Shown in pieces: positions 42,676-52,135 of a DNA stretch of 64,000 nucleotides (the stretch's first letter is position 1; the number at the start of each line of letters is the position of its first letter). The DNA lies in contig NZ_QVNU01000001.1 in NCBI RefSeq assembly GCF_003545715.1, positions 248,001 to 312,000 of the forward strand. The letters run 5' to 3'. The notes under the pieces were generated by a model. It saw only the letters and a program-made list of their open reading frames with translations, was not told the DNA's origin and did no database searches. Made by a program: the position numbers and the translations under genes. The stretch is from Taibaiella koreensis (GTDB lineage: Bacteria > Bacteroidota > Bacteroidia > Chitinophagales > Chitinophagaceae).

Positions 42676-42689
42676 TGTGGTGTTATTTA

Positions 42690-43571
42690 TTACAGTTCGG
42701 CAAGAAGCACATGCCAGGCCCGATCCACCTCGTGGCGCCCCAGCAACTCTTTCGCATACTGGTGCTGCGCTTTTCGCAGCAATTGTATGTCCTGGCTGTA
42801 ATCCTGGATGATCCGGATCAGCCTGTCGTCGTCCTGCAAGCCGGAAACTACCGGGATCTCTGTGCTATTGGCCAGAAGACCCAGGTCGTTGCCCGAAAGA
42901 ATATCGCTGCTACGGATGGTTTCGGGCAGGGCGTCCATACCAATACCCAGCTCCAGGTTGGGTTTGGGCACTTCAAACACGGCATCACCCGAAGCCCGGC
43001 AGTAAAAATCTTTTCCCATGCGGGCCACAAGGTCGATCTTGTGCGGATCGATCTGCTGGTCGTCGCCAAGTATACGTTCATCAATGTGTATCTTAACGAT
43101 CTCGCAAATGATCAGGTTGGCGGCGCCGCCTTCGGTCCCCGTCTCGATCACCTGTAATAGCTTACACTCCATGCTCACCGGCGATTCTTTCACGCGAAAA
43201 GGTTTTACCAGCTCGGAGGCCACGGGCGTAAAACCCGATTTGACGAATTCGTTCACACCTTTGGGATACTCGCAGCTGGCCAGGTTCATCTGCTGCACCA
43301 TATCATAGGTCACCACATTAATCACCACCTCCTTCGTTTCATAGATATTTTCGAGGGTGTGCTTGATCGTATTGTCTCTTACCCTGCGTGCGGGAGAAAA
43401 AATGGCAATGGGTGGCTTACTGCCGAATACATTGAAAAAGCTGAACGGCGATAGGTTGGCATGGCCTTCCTGGTCGATGGTGCTGGCAAAGCATATAGGA
43501 CGTGGCGCCACGCTGCCAAGCAGGTAAGCATGCAGTTGCTTGGTGCTGATCTCGCTGGGAGTAATGATCAT
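42690..43571 (-). CDS. Flavin reductase-like FMN-binding protein
   Basis: The 293-residue protein has the flavin reductase-like split-barrel: GSVAPRPICFASTIDQEGHANLSPFSFFN (N-terminal FMN-contacting block), NVVTYDMVQQMN and FTPVASELVKPFRVKESP. The extra C-terminal ~90 residues are usual for the Bacteroidota version. Activity on free FMN is plausible; the electron acceptor is unknown. It is a single gene with its own terminator. Confidence 0.85.
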   Translation of the reverse strand: MIITPSEISTKQLHAYLLGSVAPRPICFASTIDQEGHANLSPFSFFNVFGSKPPIAIFSPARRVRDNTIKHTLENIYETKEVVINVVTYDMVQQMNLASCEYPKGVNEFVKSGFTPVASELVKPFRVKESPVSMECKLLQVIETGTEGGAANLIICEIVKIHIDERILGDDQQIDPHKIDLVARMGKDFYCRASGDAVFEVPKPNLELGIGMDALPETIRSSDILSGNDLGLLANSTEIPVVSGLQDDDRLIRIIQDYSQDIQLLRKAQHQYAKELLGRHEVDRAWHVLLAEL

Positions 43572-43750
43572 AAAATAATATTTCGGACCTTAAAAGGGGG
43601 GCAAAGGTACGAAACGGAAGCCTGAACACGATATAGTAGCTATCGTCTAAATTTTGTTTAATCGGGGAGGCTGGCTCGGTATAACCAAATCTTTTCACGA
43701 ACTTCGCGGCTTTATATTCAGCCGGCAAAAAACATTTGATCTGATCCAAG

Positions 43751-44839
43751 GTGCTCAATCTATTCAGGAGTTATAATCCCTATTCGGTAATTGTACTGTT
43801 CCTTGTGGCCATTTTCCTGAAACTGGCTATCCTGATCCATCCTGAAATGGCATTTGCCGCAGGACACAGCCAGGTAGTATGGTTGAAACTGGCGGGTTTC
43901 CTGCAAGCCTTCCTGGGCAACTCTGCTTTTCTGATCACCTTTTTTGCCCTGGTAAACCTGTTTGGACAGGCCATTTTCCTCAACCGTATCGCCAACCGGC
44001 ATCACCTTTACCCACGGGCTACCTATTTACCTGCGCTTAGCTATATCCTGGTTACTTCCTTATTCAAGGATTGGAACTACTTGTCGGCCGAGTTGGTCAG
44101 TAACTGGCTGGTGCTGGCCATGCTGTCGGCTATGCTGCAACTGTATTCCCCTACGGATGTAAGAAAGCAGATCTTCAATATCGGCTGCTTTATCTCGCTC
44201 ACGGCTATGCTGGTATGCCCCAATATCCTCTTTGTATTGCTGCTGCTGGTAGCGCTCGGGGTATTGCGGCCCTTCAAGGCATCGGAATGGATGGTCGGCC
44301 TGCTGGGCATTATCACGCCTTTTTATTTCCTTACGGGCATTCTCTACCTTACCGATCATCTGGCGCTACTGCGCCAGATGATCGTTATCGGCTTTAAGCT
44401 GCCGGGCCGGCTGCAGCACCCCGAAATAGTGGGAACGGCCGCAGGTCTGTTATTGCTGATGCTGCTGGCCGGTATCTGGTACCTGAACTATTTTATGAGC
44501 CGCATGCTGTTCCAGAATAAAAAATGGTGGTGGGTCGTAGTGGCCGCTTTTCTCGTTAGCCTGCTCGCCGGGGCCTTTACCGTTGCAAAAGGTTATCACC
44601 AATGGATGGCAATGCTGGTGCCTGCTTCGTTCATTATTGCCAATGTCTGGTTTGAAGAGCGAAAAAAGTGGGTAACGACTATTTTCTTTTATTTGTTTGT
44701 GGCAGTTGTTATTTTTGCACAATGGTTTCCCGGAATACCGGAGCGCGTACCGGCCCCGGAGCGGGAGAAGAAGCCCGCAAGCACAGCATCGCATAAAATT
44801 AGTCTGAACATCAATTATAATCGCATACATACAATATAG
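43751..44839 (+). CDS. DUF6427-type membrane protein
   Basis: The 362-residue protein begins with GTG at 43751 (NLFRSYNPYSVIVLFLV) and has about nine or ten hydrophobic segments. The pattern, including HHLYPRATYLPALSY and LRPFKASEWMVGLLGIITPF, corresponds to the DUF6427 family of Bacteroidota, which is often found beside purine or cell-envelope genes. Function is unknown. It ends 5 bases before purQ and is probably in the same transcript. Confidence 0.75.
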   Translation: MLNLFRSYNPYSVIVLFLVAIFLKLAILIHPEMAFAAGHSQVVWLKLAGFLQAFLGNSAFLITFFALVNLFGQAIFLNRIANRHHLYPRATYLPALSYILVTSLFKDWNYLSAELVSNWLVLAMLSAMLQLYSPTDVRKQIFNIGCFISLTAMLVCPNILFVLLLLVALGVLRPFKASEWMVGLLGIITPFYFLTGILYLTDHLALLRQMIVIGFKLPGRLQHPEIVGTAAGLLLLMLLAGIWYLNYFMSRMLFQNKKWWWVVVAAFLVSLLAGAFTVAKGYHQWMAMLVPASFIIANVWFEERKKWVTTIFFYLFVAVVIFAQWFPGIPERVPAPEREKKPASTASHKISLNINYNRIHTI

Positions 44840-44844
44840 ATATT

Positions 44845-45552
44845 ATGAAATTCGGAATTGTCGTTTTCCCGGGATCCAATTGTGACAGAGACATGCAGCA
44901 TGCCTTACAGGACGATCTGCAGCAGGAAGTGATCATGCTTTGGCATAAAGATAAAGACCTGAGCATGTTCTCAACCGATGACTGCATTGTGTTGCCGGGA
45001 GGATTTTCCTATGGTGATTACCTGCGTTGCGGTGCCTTGGCCCGGTTTAGCCCTATGATGGAACAAGTAATCGACTTTGCCAACCGCGGTGGAAAAGTGC
45101 TGGGCGTATGCAATGGTTTCCAGATCCTTTGCGAAGCGGGTTTGCTACCTGGCGTGCTGCTGCAGAATGATAGCCGGAAATTTATTTGTCGCAACGTACA
45201 TATCCGCAAGACCAGCGAACAGAATCTCATAGGTAAAGCCGTAGCGGACAAAGCGCTGAAGATACCGGTGGCGCATGGCGAAGGCCGCTATTTTGCCGAC
45301 GAGGCCACCCTGGCCAGGCTGGAGCAGAACAACCAGGTCGTATTCCAGTATTGCGACGAAAACGGCGTAGTAGACAGCCAGTTCAATCCCAATGGTGCGA
45401 TCAACGATATTGCCGGTATCTGCAACGAGGGACGGAATGTATATGGTATGATGCCGCATCCCGAGAGGGCTTGCAGCGAAACGCTGAACAATACCGATGG
45501 CCGTGAGATATTGAAAGCCCTGGTAGAAAGCTGGAACACGGTTGCGGCCTGA
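44845..45552 (+). CDS. purQ: Phosphoribosylformylglycinamidine synthase subunit PurQ (glutaminase)
   Basis: The 235-residue class I glutamine amidotransferase supplies ammonia to PurL for FGAM synthesis in purine biosynthesis. Cys89 in GVCNGFQIL is the nucleophile and His of MPHPER the partner of the triad; PGGFSYGDYLR is the typical PurQ block. The presence of a separate PurQ implies a small-type PurL with PurS elsewhere. Terminator follows. Confidence 0.93.
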   Translation: MKFGIVVFPGSNCDRDMQHALQDDLQQEVIMLWHKDKDLSMFSTDDCIVLPGGFSYGDYLRCGALARFSPMMEQVIDFANRGGKVLGVCNGFQILCEAGLLPGVLLQNDSRKFICRNVHIRKTSEQNLIGKAVADKALKIPVAHGEGRYFADEATLARLEQNNQVVFQYCDENGVVDSQFNPNGAINDIAGICNEGRNVYGMMPHPERACSETLNNTDGREILKALVESWNTVAA

Positions 45553-45580
45553 TCCCCTGGAACTTTAAAGAGATAAGCTC

Positions 45581-45616
45581 AAAAGCGCTGCATAGACCTT
45601 ATGCAGCGCTTTTGTA
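45581..45616. terminator. Terminator after purQ
   Basis: Perfect 13-base stem AAAAGCGCTGCAT / ATGCAGCGCTTTT with a 7-base loop; A and T runs make it usable by the converging membrane gene too. Confidence 0.8.
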
Positions 45617-45639
45617 TTGAGATGATAAGTGTTAAAAGC

Positions 45640-47019
45640 TTAAACAATACCTTCCCATTTCCTGATCCTTTCTGAGAGCTTTGCCAGAAGCCGGGTATTG
45701 GCCACAAAAAGCAACATCAGGGGCAATAGCTTGAAAAGCCCCCGTTTGGTAGTATCCTGGAGGGTAATGAGCGGGAAAAGAAAGCCGAGGAGAGCGAGGC
45801 CGGTATAAATGATCAATATGGCGATCAGCCAGTTCCGGGCCTCCTTGTCCAGGTTGCGTTTGAATATGAGCTCAGCAACCAGGAAGATCATAAAGATCAG
45901 CAGGAAATAGCCCCAGAGAATTTTCCCTTGTGGTCCGAACATCAGGATGCTGGTCATATCCGAGAGGCGGTTGAAAAAGGGCGACAGGTTCGTGATATTC
46001 TTGTTCAGCATGCTGTCTACTGCCAGCCCCTTTGGCAGGTAATAGTTGTTATATAGCTGAACAGGTAAAAAGTAAGCTATCGTGCAAATGAGCATAAACG
46101 CAGCAATATGCAGGAGCACCTTACCCGCTTTTTCTTTTGACCGGTACGCAGAATAGAGCATCATCGGCGTTGCCATAGCGATCAGCAAGAGGGTTTCGGA
46201 ACGAACGTAGACCGAAAAGGACATGAGCAATGCAGAAAAATAAAACTCATTTAACTGTCTTGTCCTGAAGAACCGGAACAGGAAATAAAAGCCCAGGAAT
46301 AGCAGCGCCATGTTGGTATAGTCAAAAAGACATAAAAAAGTGTAAGCATAGGCCTCGGGCGTGAAGATAAAAAATACCAGGAGCAGGCCTGAGATCAATG
46401 GATGCAGCTTTTCTGATAAGGCATGATACAGGAAAATATAGAAGCAGAGGACCAACAGAGGCAGCCACATGGAGCCGAACGGGAACCCGGCATACTGGTA
46501 AATGATCTGGAGGTCGGTCAGGAAAGGTGATTTGTATTGATTGTTGGTCGATTCAAGATTAGTGCTGAACACAGAATTAATAAGGGTATGCTCCCTGATC
46601 GCATAGGCTGCGATAGGCTCGGGACCCGAGTTGCCATCGCGGGTATACTGCGGGTAATAAAAGCAACGCCAGGCGCCCACAAACAGCATAAACCCGATAA
46701 GCAGGATTGCAGGAAGCTCATATAGTTTCAACCTGGGTCTAAAGGTCAGGCGGGGCCTTACCTTTCTCAGGCCGATGGCCGTTTTGATGTTTAGGAGGCA
46801 AGTAAGCATCCCCAGCGTGCCGAAAACGGTACTGATAGTAATGGGGATATAAAACAGCTGTAGCAGGAACGGGACCATGGAGGCCACCAGGATGCCGGTA
46901 ATGATTGCCAGGGCGATACGGGGAAGCAATTTTAATTTGATCGTAAACAGGTTCAATATACCGTAACCTGTCAGGAAATGCAACGTAGCTAGTCCGATCA
47001 AAATAATCAGATGATTCAT
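45640..47019 (-). CDS. Polytopic membrane protein, possibly a GT-C fold glycosyltransferase
   Basis: The 459-residue protein has about ten to twelve hydrophobic helices. A large loop after helix three contains YTRDGNSGPEPIAAYAIREH. The acidic residue in the first loops and the long helix run resemble lipid-linked sugar transferases, but no exact motif was recognised. It overlaps the upstream small membrane gene by 4 bases and is probably co-translated with it. Function is unassigned. Confidence 0.6.
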   Translation of the reverse strand: MNHLIILIGLATLHFLTGYGILNLFTIKLKLLPRIALAIITGILVASMVPFLLQLFYIPITISTVFGTLGMLTCLLNIKTAIGLRKVRPRLTFRPRLKLYELPAILLIGFMLFVGAWRCFYYPQYTRDGNSGPEPIAAYAIREHTLINSVFSTNLESTNNQYKSPFLTDLQIIYQYAGFPFGSMWLPLLVLCFYIFLYHALSEKLHPLISGLLLVFFIFTPEAYAYTFLCLFDYTNMALLFLGFYFLFRFFRTRQLNEFYFSALLMSFSVYVRSETLLLIAMATPMMLYSAYRSKEKAGKVLLHIAAFMLICTIAYFLPVQLYNNYYLPKGLAVDSMLNKNITNLSPFFNRLSDMTSILMFGPQGKILWGYFLLIFMIFLVAELIFKRNLDKEARNWLIAILIIYTGLALLGFLFPLITLQDTTKRGLFKLLPLMLLFVANTRLLAKLSERIRKWEGIV

Positions 47020-47516
47020 AGCGATTGTGGATACGGTTTGTAAAAATTGAGGATTTGCTTAAGCGCACCGGGAGAAGAAATAGTGTCTATCTGCATCTGG
47101 CCGTTTTTCAGGCGAAGAATGTGAGTAGCCTCGTTTACGTTGGTGCTATTGGTCCACAATGCTTTTATGCCCGTAAAATAATAGAAGATGATGGGCTCGG
47201 GCATTTTGATACCTCCCATTGTCTTTTCCACATAGGTATTGGGTTCGAGCAGGATTACCGGGTTTTTGATGTGCCTGGCTTCAAAGGTTTCCCTGACCAT
47301 TTTGCTGATCTTATAGGAAGGGCCCAAACGTTCTTCCCTGATCTCTTCAATCGTTTTATTGCTTTGACGCTGCTCCTGGTAGTCGTCCCAATAGCTGACG
47401 ACCTTGGCAAACCATTCCTTATTGACGCCTGCGTGGCTGAAGATAAACAAAGCGACTATGGCAATAAAAGTTAGGGCCACCTGCGATAGCAACTGGTTGA
47501 GCTTGACGGCATTCAT
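47016..47516 (-). CDS. Membrane-anchored protein of unknown function
   Basis: The 166-residue protein has one N-terminal transmembrane helix (VALTFIAIVALFIFSHAG) and a polar domain with YWDDYQEQRQ and ILLEPNTYVEKTMGG, presumably periplasmic. It overlaps the following polytopic gene by 4 bases. The pair looks like a two-gene module, perhaps for a surface polymer; no family is recognised. Confidence 0.55.
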   Translation of the reverse strand: MNAVKLNQLLSQVALTFIAIVALFIFSHAGVNKEWFAKVVSYWDDYQEQRQSNKTIEEIREERLGPSYKISKMVRETFEARHIKNPVILLEPNTYVEKTMGGIKMPEPIIFYYFTGIKALWTNSTNVNEATHILRLKNGQMQIDTISSPGALKQILNFYKPYPQSL

Positions 47517-47652
47517 GTGCAGAACTGTTTTATTGTTTATTGGTAACGGTATGACACGTGCGCCGCAGCAAAACCCTGATTGCCGGAACAGATTTTTTTG
47601 CTTTCTGTAAAGCTGCTTTCATTGTGGTTTGCAATCGTACTAAAGGCATTGC

Positions 47653-47692
47653 AAAAACTCCCGTACCATTCGGGCACGGGAGCTATCTCAAA
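47653..47692 (-). terminator. Terminator after the carB N-half gene
   Basis: On the minus strand CTCCCGT / ACGGGAG arms close a loop, followed by TTTTTGC. Its place 20 bases beyond the stop supports the stop being a genuine gene end. Confidence 0.8.
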
Positions 47693-47711
47693 AGGGTTGT
47701 GTCGCTATGTA

Positions 47712-49373
47712 TCAGCTATTTTGAGCCGCTGTTTCGAAAGTGCTGTAGAAGTAGGGTGTTTTCGCTTCAAACTCAGCACTACAGGTGTCCACCATTTTGA
47801 AGACGCGGATAATGCCGGCGGCTTTCCGCTTCTCATACACCTCTTCGGCAGTACAATCTTTAACCAGGCCTGCGATTTGCTCGTCGCTGAAGCCCATTTG
47901 CTTGGCTTCCCGCAGTAATTCCAGGGGTAACTTATCCAGGTGTTGGAAGGCTTGTATTCTTTGCTCGAGGGTAACCAGGTCTTGTATCTGGTAGAGGAAC
48001 CAACGATCGATCTGGGTCAGCTCCCGTATGGTCTTTATCGAAATGCCGGCCTGCAGTGCTTCTTTAATACGGAATATCCTATCCCAGGTGGGGCGCTTCA
48101 GGTAATCCATCAGCTCTTCAGGGCGCATTTGGCTGCGGCTGATTGAGCTGAGCCCGGTTGCATTGTTTTCCAGACTTTGGCAGGCCTTTTGCAGGGCCTC
48201 GGGGAAGGTGCGGCCGATGGCCATCACTTCACCCACCGACTTCATCTGGAGGCCCAGGGTATCATCGGCGCCTTTGAACTTGTCGAAGTTCCAACGTGGC
48301 ATTTTCACGATCACGTAGTCGAGCGCCGGCTCAAAATAGGCCGAGGTAGTCTGTGTGATCTGGTTTTTTAATTCGTCGAGCGTATAGCCGACGGCAAGTT
48401 TGGCAGCAACCTTGGCAATGGGGTAGCCCGTCGCTTTGGAGGCCAGGGCCGAAGAACGGCTTACCCTGGGGTTGATCTCGATGGCGATGATTTCCTCTGT
48501 TTCGGGATTCAGCGCAAACTGTACATTGCAGCCGCCCGCGAAGTTGCCGAGGTTACGCATCATGTCTATGGCCGTATTGCGCATCAGCTGGAACGCCGTA
48601 TCGCTCAGGGTCATCGCGGGCGCCACGGTAATGCTGTCGCCGGTATGGATGCCCATGGGGTCGAGATTTTCGACCGTACAAATGATCACCACATTGTCGT
48701 TGGTGTCGCGCAGGAGCTCCAGCTCAAATTCTTTCCATCCCAGCACTGCTTTCTCTACCAGTACTTCATGAATAGGCGAGGCCTTAAGGCCTGCTTCCAG
48801 TGCAGCTTCCAGCTCTTCTTTTGCTTTAACGAAGCCGCCGCCTGTGCCGCCCAGGGTAAAGGAAGGACGTATTACCAGCGGGATGCCGATCTCCTGCGCA
48901 TACTCCTTGCCTTCCAGCATCGAGTTGGCCACGCGGGCCGGCGCTACCGGAATGTTCATTTCCAGCATCCAGTTGCGAAACAGATCGCGGTCCTCGGCCT
49001 TGTCGATCGCTTTAATGTCGACACCGATCAGGCGCACATTGTATTTCTCCCAAAGACCAAGCTCTTCCACCTCCTTGGCGAGGTTGAGCGCCGTCTGGCC
49101 GCCCATGGTCGGCAGTATGGCATCGATCTCGTTCTCTTCCATGATCTGCTCTATGCTTTCGGCGGTAAGCGGCAGCAGGTATACCCGGTCTGCCACGAGC
49201 GGGTCGGTCATAATGGTCGCCGGGTTGGAGTTGATCAGGATCACCCTGATGCCTTCTTCCCTGAGGCTGCGGGCAGCCTGGGAGCCGGAATAATCAAACT
49301 CACAAGCCTGGCCGATAACGATAGGCCCGGAGCCGATGATCAGCACGGATTTAATGGAGGTATCTAATGGCAT
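47712..49373 (-). CDS. carB: Carbamoyl-phosphate synthase large chain, N-terminal half only
   Basis: With the start at ATG 49373 the protein has 553 residues: the first ATP-grasp (carboxyphosphate) domain with [29 protein letters not shown] and [20 protein letters not shown], then the oligomerisation domain ending [20 protein letters not shown]. In E. coli CarB (about 1070 residues) the two synthetase halves meet at residue ~553, so the stop falls at the boundary. The second ATP-grasp and allosteric domains are absent and the next gene to the left is unrelated. The gene is thus a natural split form, or a truncated copy. No frameshift continuation was seen downstream. Confidence 0.88.
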   Translation of the reverse strand: MPLDTSIKSVLIIGSGPIVIGQACEFDYSGSQAARSLREEGIRVILINSNPATIMTDPLVADRVYLLPLTAESIEQIMEENEIDAILPTMGGQTALNLAKEVEELGLWEKYNVRLIGVDIKAIDKAEDRDLFRNWMLEMNIPVAPARVANSMLEGKEYAQEIGIPLVIRPSFTLGGTGGGFVKAKEELEAALEAGLKASPIHEVLVEKAVLGWKEFELELLRDTNDNVVIICTVENLDPMGIHTGDSITVAPAMTLSDTAFQLMRNTAIDMMRNLGNFAGGCNVQFALNPETEEIIAIEINPRVSRSSALASKATGYPIAKVAAKLAVGYTLDELKNQITQTTSAYFEPALDYVIVKMPRWNFDKFKGADDTLGLQMKSVGEVMAIGRTFPEALQKACQSLENNATGLSSISRSQMRPEELMDYLKRPTWDRIFRIKEALQAGISIKTIRELTQIDRWFLYQIQDLVTLEQRIQAFQHLDKLPLELLREAKQMGFSDEQIAGLVKDCTAEEVYEKRKAAGIIRVFKMVDTCSAEFEAKTPYFYSTFETAAQNS

Positions 49374-49432
49374 TGCGTGTGCGGTAAAAATTGTGGATAG
49401 ACAATAAGACAATACGCTGTCTGTACGGCCCG

Positions 49433-49440
49433 CAAAAGTA
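49433..49440 (-). promoter_or_regulatory. -7 box (TACTTTTG) of carB
   Basis: TACTTTTG on the minus strand fits TAnnTTTG. It lies 59 bases upstream of the carB ATG, leaving room for a 5' leader. Confidence 0.45.
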
Positions 49441-49531
49441 AATAAAATTTTTGAGAGCTGAGAGGCCGTGCGTTGTCGCCACCTGGCCTCAGGTCCTGGT
49501 GGCAGGTGACAGGAAGTCGTTTTTCGGAAAA

Positions 49532-49563
49532 AGAAAAACGCCCCGTTGTCGGGGCGCTCTCTT
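49532..49563 (-). terminator. Terminator after the T9SS cargo gene
   Basis: On the minus strand CGCCCCG / CGGGGCG arms with a 4-base loop, followed by TTTTTCTTTTT. Confidence 0.8.
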
Positions 49564-49593
49564 CTTCTTTTGGTGGTCCGATATGCAAATGGA

Positions 49594-51030
49594 TTAACGT
49601 TTTACCATTTTCGTGCTCCACGACTTGCCGGCGGCATCCTGGAGGAGCAGTACATAGTTGCCTTTGGCCACTGCCGGGATATCCAGCTTGTTCTGGCCGG
49701 GTTTCAGGCTCAGCCTGGCCTGGAACACCTCCTGACCTATTATATTGACCAGGCGAACAGTAGTGTTGCTTTGCTGTTGTCCCTTCCAGTCTATGCTGAT
49801 GGTATTGCTGAAAGGATTGGGATATACTGTGAAATCCTTGTTGGCTGTCAGAGGCCGTACAGAGATAGGTTGATCCTCATAGGTTTCGTAGTAAAACCGG
49901 TAGCCAACTATGCCGTTGGGAAAGCCGGGTACTGCAGGTGCGGTGATCACAAGCGCCTCGGGGTTGCTGAAGCTGTTGTAGTCGATCCGGAGCTGGGCGT
50001 CAAAATTCCAGGGCGCTGAGGCCCCTTCTACACTGTACGCTTTTACAGAGTCCACCAGGCCCGCTGCATTACGGAAAATAACCTGGCGATCGCCATTGTT
50101 TAGGGTATCTTCTTCGTACCGGGTGCTCTGATATAAAGTAAAATCCGCTACACCGGTAGTATAACCGAAGCTATCGATGCTGTAAAGGGAAGCTATTCCG
50201 GTGGCCGGAGCAAAATCGTAGTTCTTGATCGTTGAGATCTTACCTGCGCCGTTGTAGGTGATAAAATACCCTTGTTGCCTCACCGGGTCGGTACCCTGGA
50301 GGTCCCAGTTAATGAAGGAGTCCAGCTTGCCTGCCGCGCTGTAATGATATACGTTCTTTTCTCTCAGGTCCAGGCTCATAAAGCCAAACCAGGAACTATC
50401 CGTGGCCATCTGGGTAAAGGTGCTGTTGTAGCTGTAACGCTTCAGCGAAAAAGTATCCCAACTGGGGCCGCTTTGCATCATCTGATAGGTGGCGGTAAGG
50501 TATCCCTGGGGATTGTACACATTGACGATCTTGCCGCTTGGGGCGCCGCCCGGAGCCCGGTGTATCACGGAGTCTATCTTTTTATCCGCCCGGTAATAGG
50601 CCCTGTCCTGGCTCGTTATCCCCGAATTGTCGTACAGGGTAATGCTGTCGGCCAGCACATCCATGCTGCCGGGAATGCCGGGCGCCTGGAACATAGGCGC
50701 ATATTCGCTTGTAAAATACTGGCTATAATTTAAATCCTCTTTATTATAGCTGTAATGAGAGCCGTTGGTGCCGGAATAGTTATAACGGGTAGAGTCTACT
50801 TCTCCATCATTGATATTAGCATTGACGGCCTGTGCAATTACCCTTTGTTTGGTTGCGGTCGGCTTCTGGCTTGGGCTGGCTGCCGATTGGGCTTGTATCA
50901 GCCGGGAAGTGATCGATGCATTCCGGCGTTCGGTCTTGTGGCGGCCGGTAATAAGGTCCAGTGCGTTTTGGGCACTGACTTGTGTGAAGCTCAGCGCGGC
51001 TAATGATCCCAGTAATAAGGTCTTTTTCAT
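49594..51030 (-). CDS. Secreted protein with type IX sorting domain, unknown function
   Basis: The 478-residue protein has a signal peptide ([20 protein letters not shown]) and a C-terminal T9SS domain ([18 protein letters not shown], ending KMVKR). The middle has repeated short strands with Y-x-Y motifs ([40 protein letters not shown]), reminiscent of YD/Rhs-like beta repeats. It is probably exported to the cell surface. No enzymatic motif was seen. Confidence 0.72.
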   Translation of the reverse strand: MKKTLLLGSLAALSFTQVSAQNALDLITGRHKTERRNASITSRLIQAQSAASPSQKPTATKQRVIAQAVNANINDGEVDSTRYNYSGTNGSHYSYNKEDLNYSQYFTSEYAPMFQAPGIPGSMDVLADSITLYDNSGITSQDRAYYRADKKIDSVIHRAPGGAPSGKIVNVYNPQGYLTATYQMMQSGPSWDTFSLKRYSYNSTFTQMATDSSWFGFMSLDLREKNVYHYSAAGKLDSFINWDLQGTDPVRQQGYFITYNGAGKISTIKNYDFAPATGIASLYSIDSFGYTTGVADFTLYQSTRYEEDTLNNGDRQVIFRNAAGLVDSVKAYSVEGASAPWNFDAQLRIDYNSFSNPEALVITAPAVPGFPNGIVGYRFYYETYEDQPISVRPLTANKDFTVYPNPFSNTISIDWKGQQQSNTTVRLVNIIGQEVFQARLSLKPGQNKLDIPAVAKGNYVLLLQDAAGKSWSTKMVKR

Positions 51031-51088
51031 CGAGGGGTTGATCTGTTTTGTCTATTAAGAATGGATAATGGTTATTCAGTTTTTAAGC

Positions 51089-51123
51089 TGCCCTGCGTAT
51101 GCTATTTTGGCATAAGCAGGGCA
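51089..51123 (-). terminator. Hairpin downstream of comF
   Basis: TGCCCTGCGTATGC and GCATAAGCAGGGCA pair with one mismatch around a 7-base loop. The spacer between comF and the T9SS gene holds no other feature. Confidence 0.5.
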
Positions 51124-51226
51124 ACAATGGGCAATATTTTTATAGTTGTTGCCGGCCACAGGGGCAGCAATAAGACGATTTCGCTATAGAACACCCCCGG
51201 CCGGAAAGGCCGCAAAGCCAGTCTAT

Positions 51227-51931
51227 CTAATCAATGGCCAAAGCCAGGGTTGCTACGCTTATCTGTATCCCGCTGGTTTTCTTCAGTGCCAGCGCGCAGG
51301 CCTCGAGTGTAGCTCCGGTAGTCAGTACATCATCGACCAGCAGGACATGCTTCCCGGCCAACTGTTCGGGGTGCTTCAGCAGGAATGCTTCCTGCACATT
51401 GGCAATCCGCTCAGCACGGCTTTTTCGCGTTTGCGTCGCTGTCGCCTGCTTCCGCAGCAGCAGTTTGTCGTACACCGGTAAGTCCGCAGCAGCAGCGATG
51501 CCCTCGGCAAAGCAGGTTGCCTGGTTATAGCCGCGCTGGTACAATTTCGATCGGTGTAAAGGAACGGGAATAATAGCGTCTATAGTATCCAGCCACCCGG
51601 CTTTTTCCAGGTCAGCCACCATTAGCTTTCCCATGTAACGGCCTATATCGGGCCGGTTGCGGTATTTAAGCTGATGCAGCAAATGTTGCATCATACCTTC
51701 CTTGGTGAAATAGACGAAAGAAGTGGCCCGCTCAATGGGTACCCTGCCGGTAAAGTTTTGAAAAGCCCTGTTTTCAGGGATGTGATGAAAGGCAGTGCGT
51801 GGTAGCTGCAGTACGCACGAGAGACATAATACTTGTTCTCCGCTATTGAGCTCTGCATTGCAGCATGCGCATAGTTGCGGAAAAAAGAGCACGCCCAGAC
51901 GCTCAAGACCTTTTTTAACCCAATGCTTCAT
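51227..51931 (-). CDS. comF: ComF family phosphoribosyltransferase-like protein
   Basis: With the start at ATG 51931 the protein has 234 residues. The N-terminus holds a zinc-binding set (CACC at 21-24, CLSC at 36-39), followed by the phosphoribosyltransferase motif VLLVDDVLTTGAT (196-208). ComF/GntX proteins are required for DNA uptake in competent bacteria, where they link to ComFA. The helicase ComFA is not visible. A role in natural transformation is therefore suggested but not proved. Confidence 0.88.
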   Translation of the reverse strand: MKHWVKKGLERLGVLFFPQLCACCNAELNSGEQVLCLSCVLQLPRTAFHHIPENRAFQNFTGRVPIERATSFVYFTKEGMMQHLLHQLKYRNRPDIGRYMGKLMVADLEKAGWLDTIDAIIPVPLHRSKLYQRGYNQATCFAEGIAAAADLPVYDKLLLRKQATATQTRKSRAERIANVQEAFLLKHPEQLAGKHVLLVDDVLTTGATLEACALALKKTSGIQISVATLALAID

Positions 51932-52135
51932 GGATACGATAATTGATAGTAGCAACGATATCCGGCGCTTGCAGGGAGGCAATTCCGGCTTCAGCAGTGT
52001 ATGGGTTGGTTGGATCGGGCGGGCATCATTTCCCGATCAAAAATAAATAAATATAACATGCCCTTGTGCATTCCTTCCCGGAACGGCATCCTTATTTTGT
52101 TTTAATTTGCAATTACTCACCTAACCTACAATGCT

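Noticed and set aside
47653-47712. A frameshift that would restore the second half of carB
   Set aside because: Downstream sequence in all frames up to 47016 contains no CarB-like segment, and a terminator follows the stop at once.
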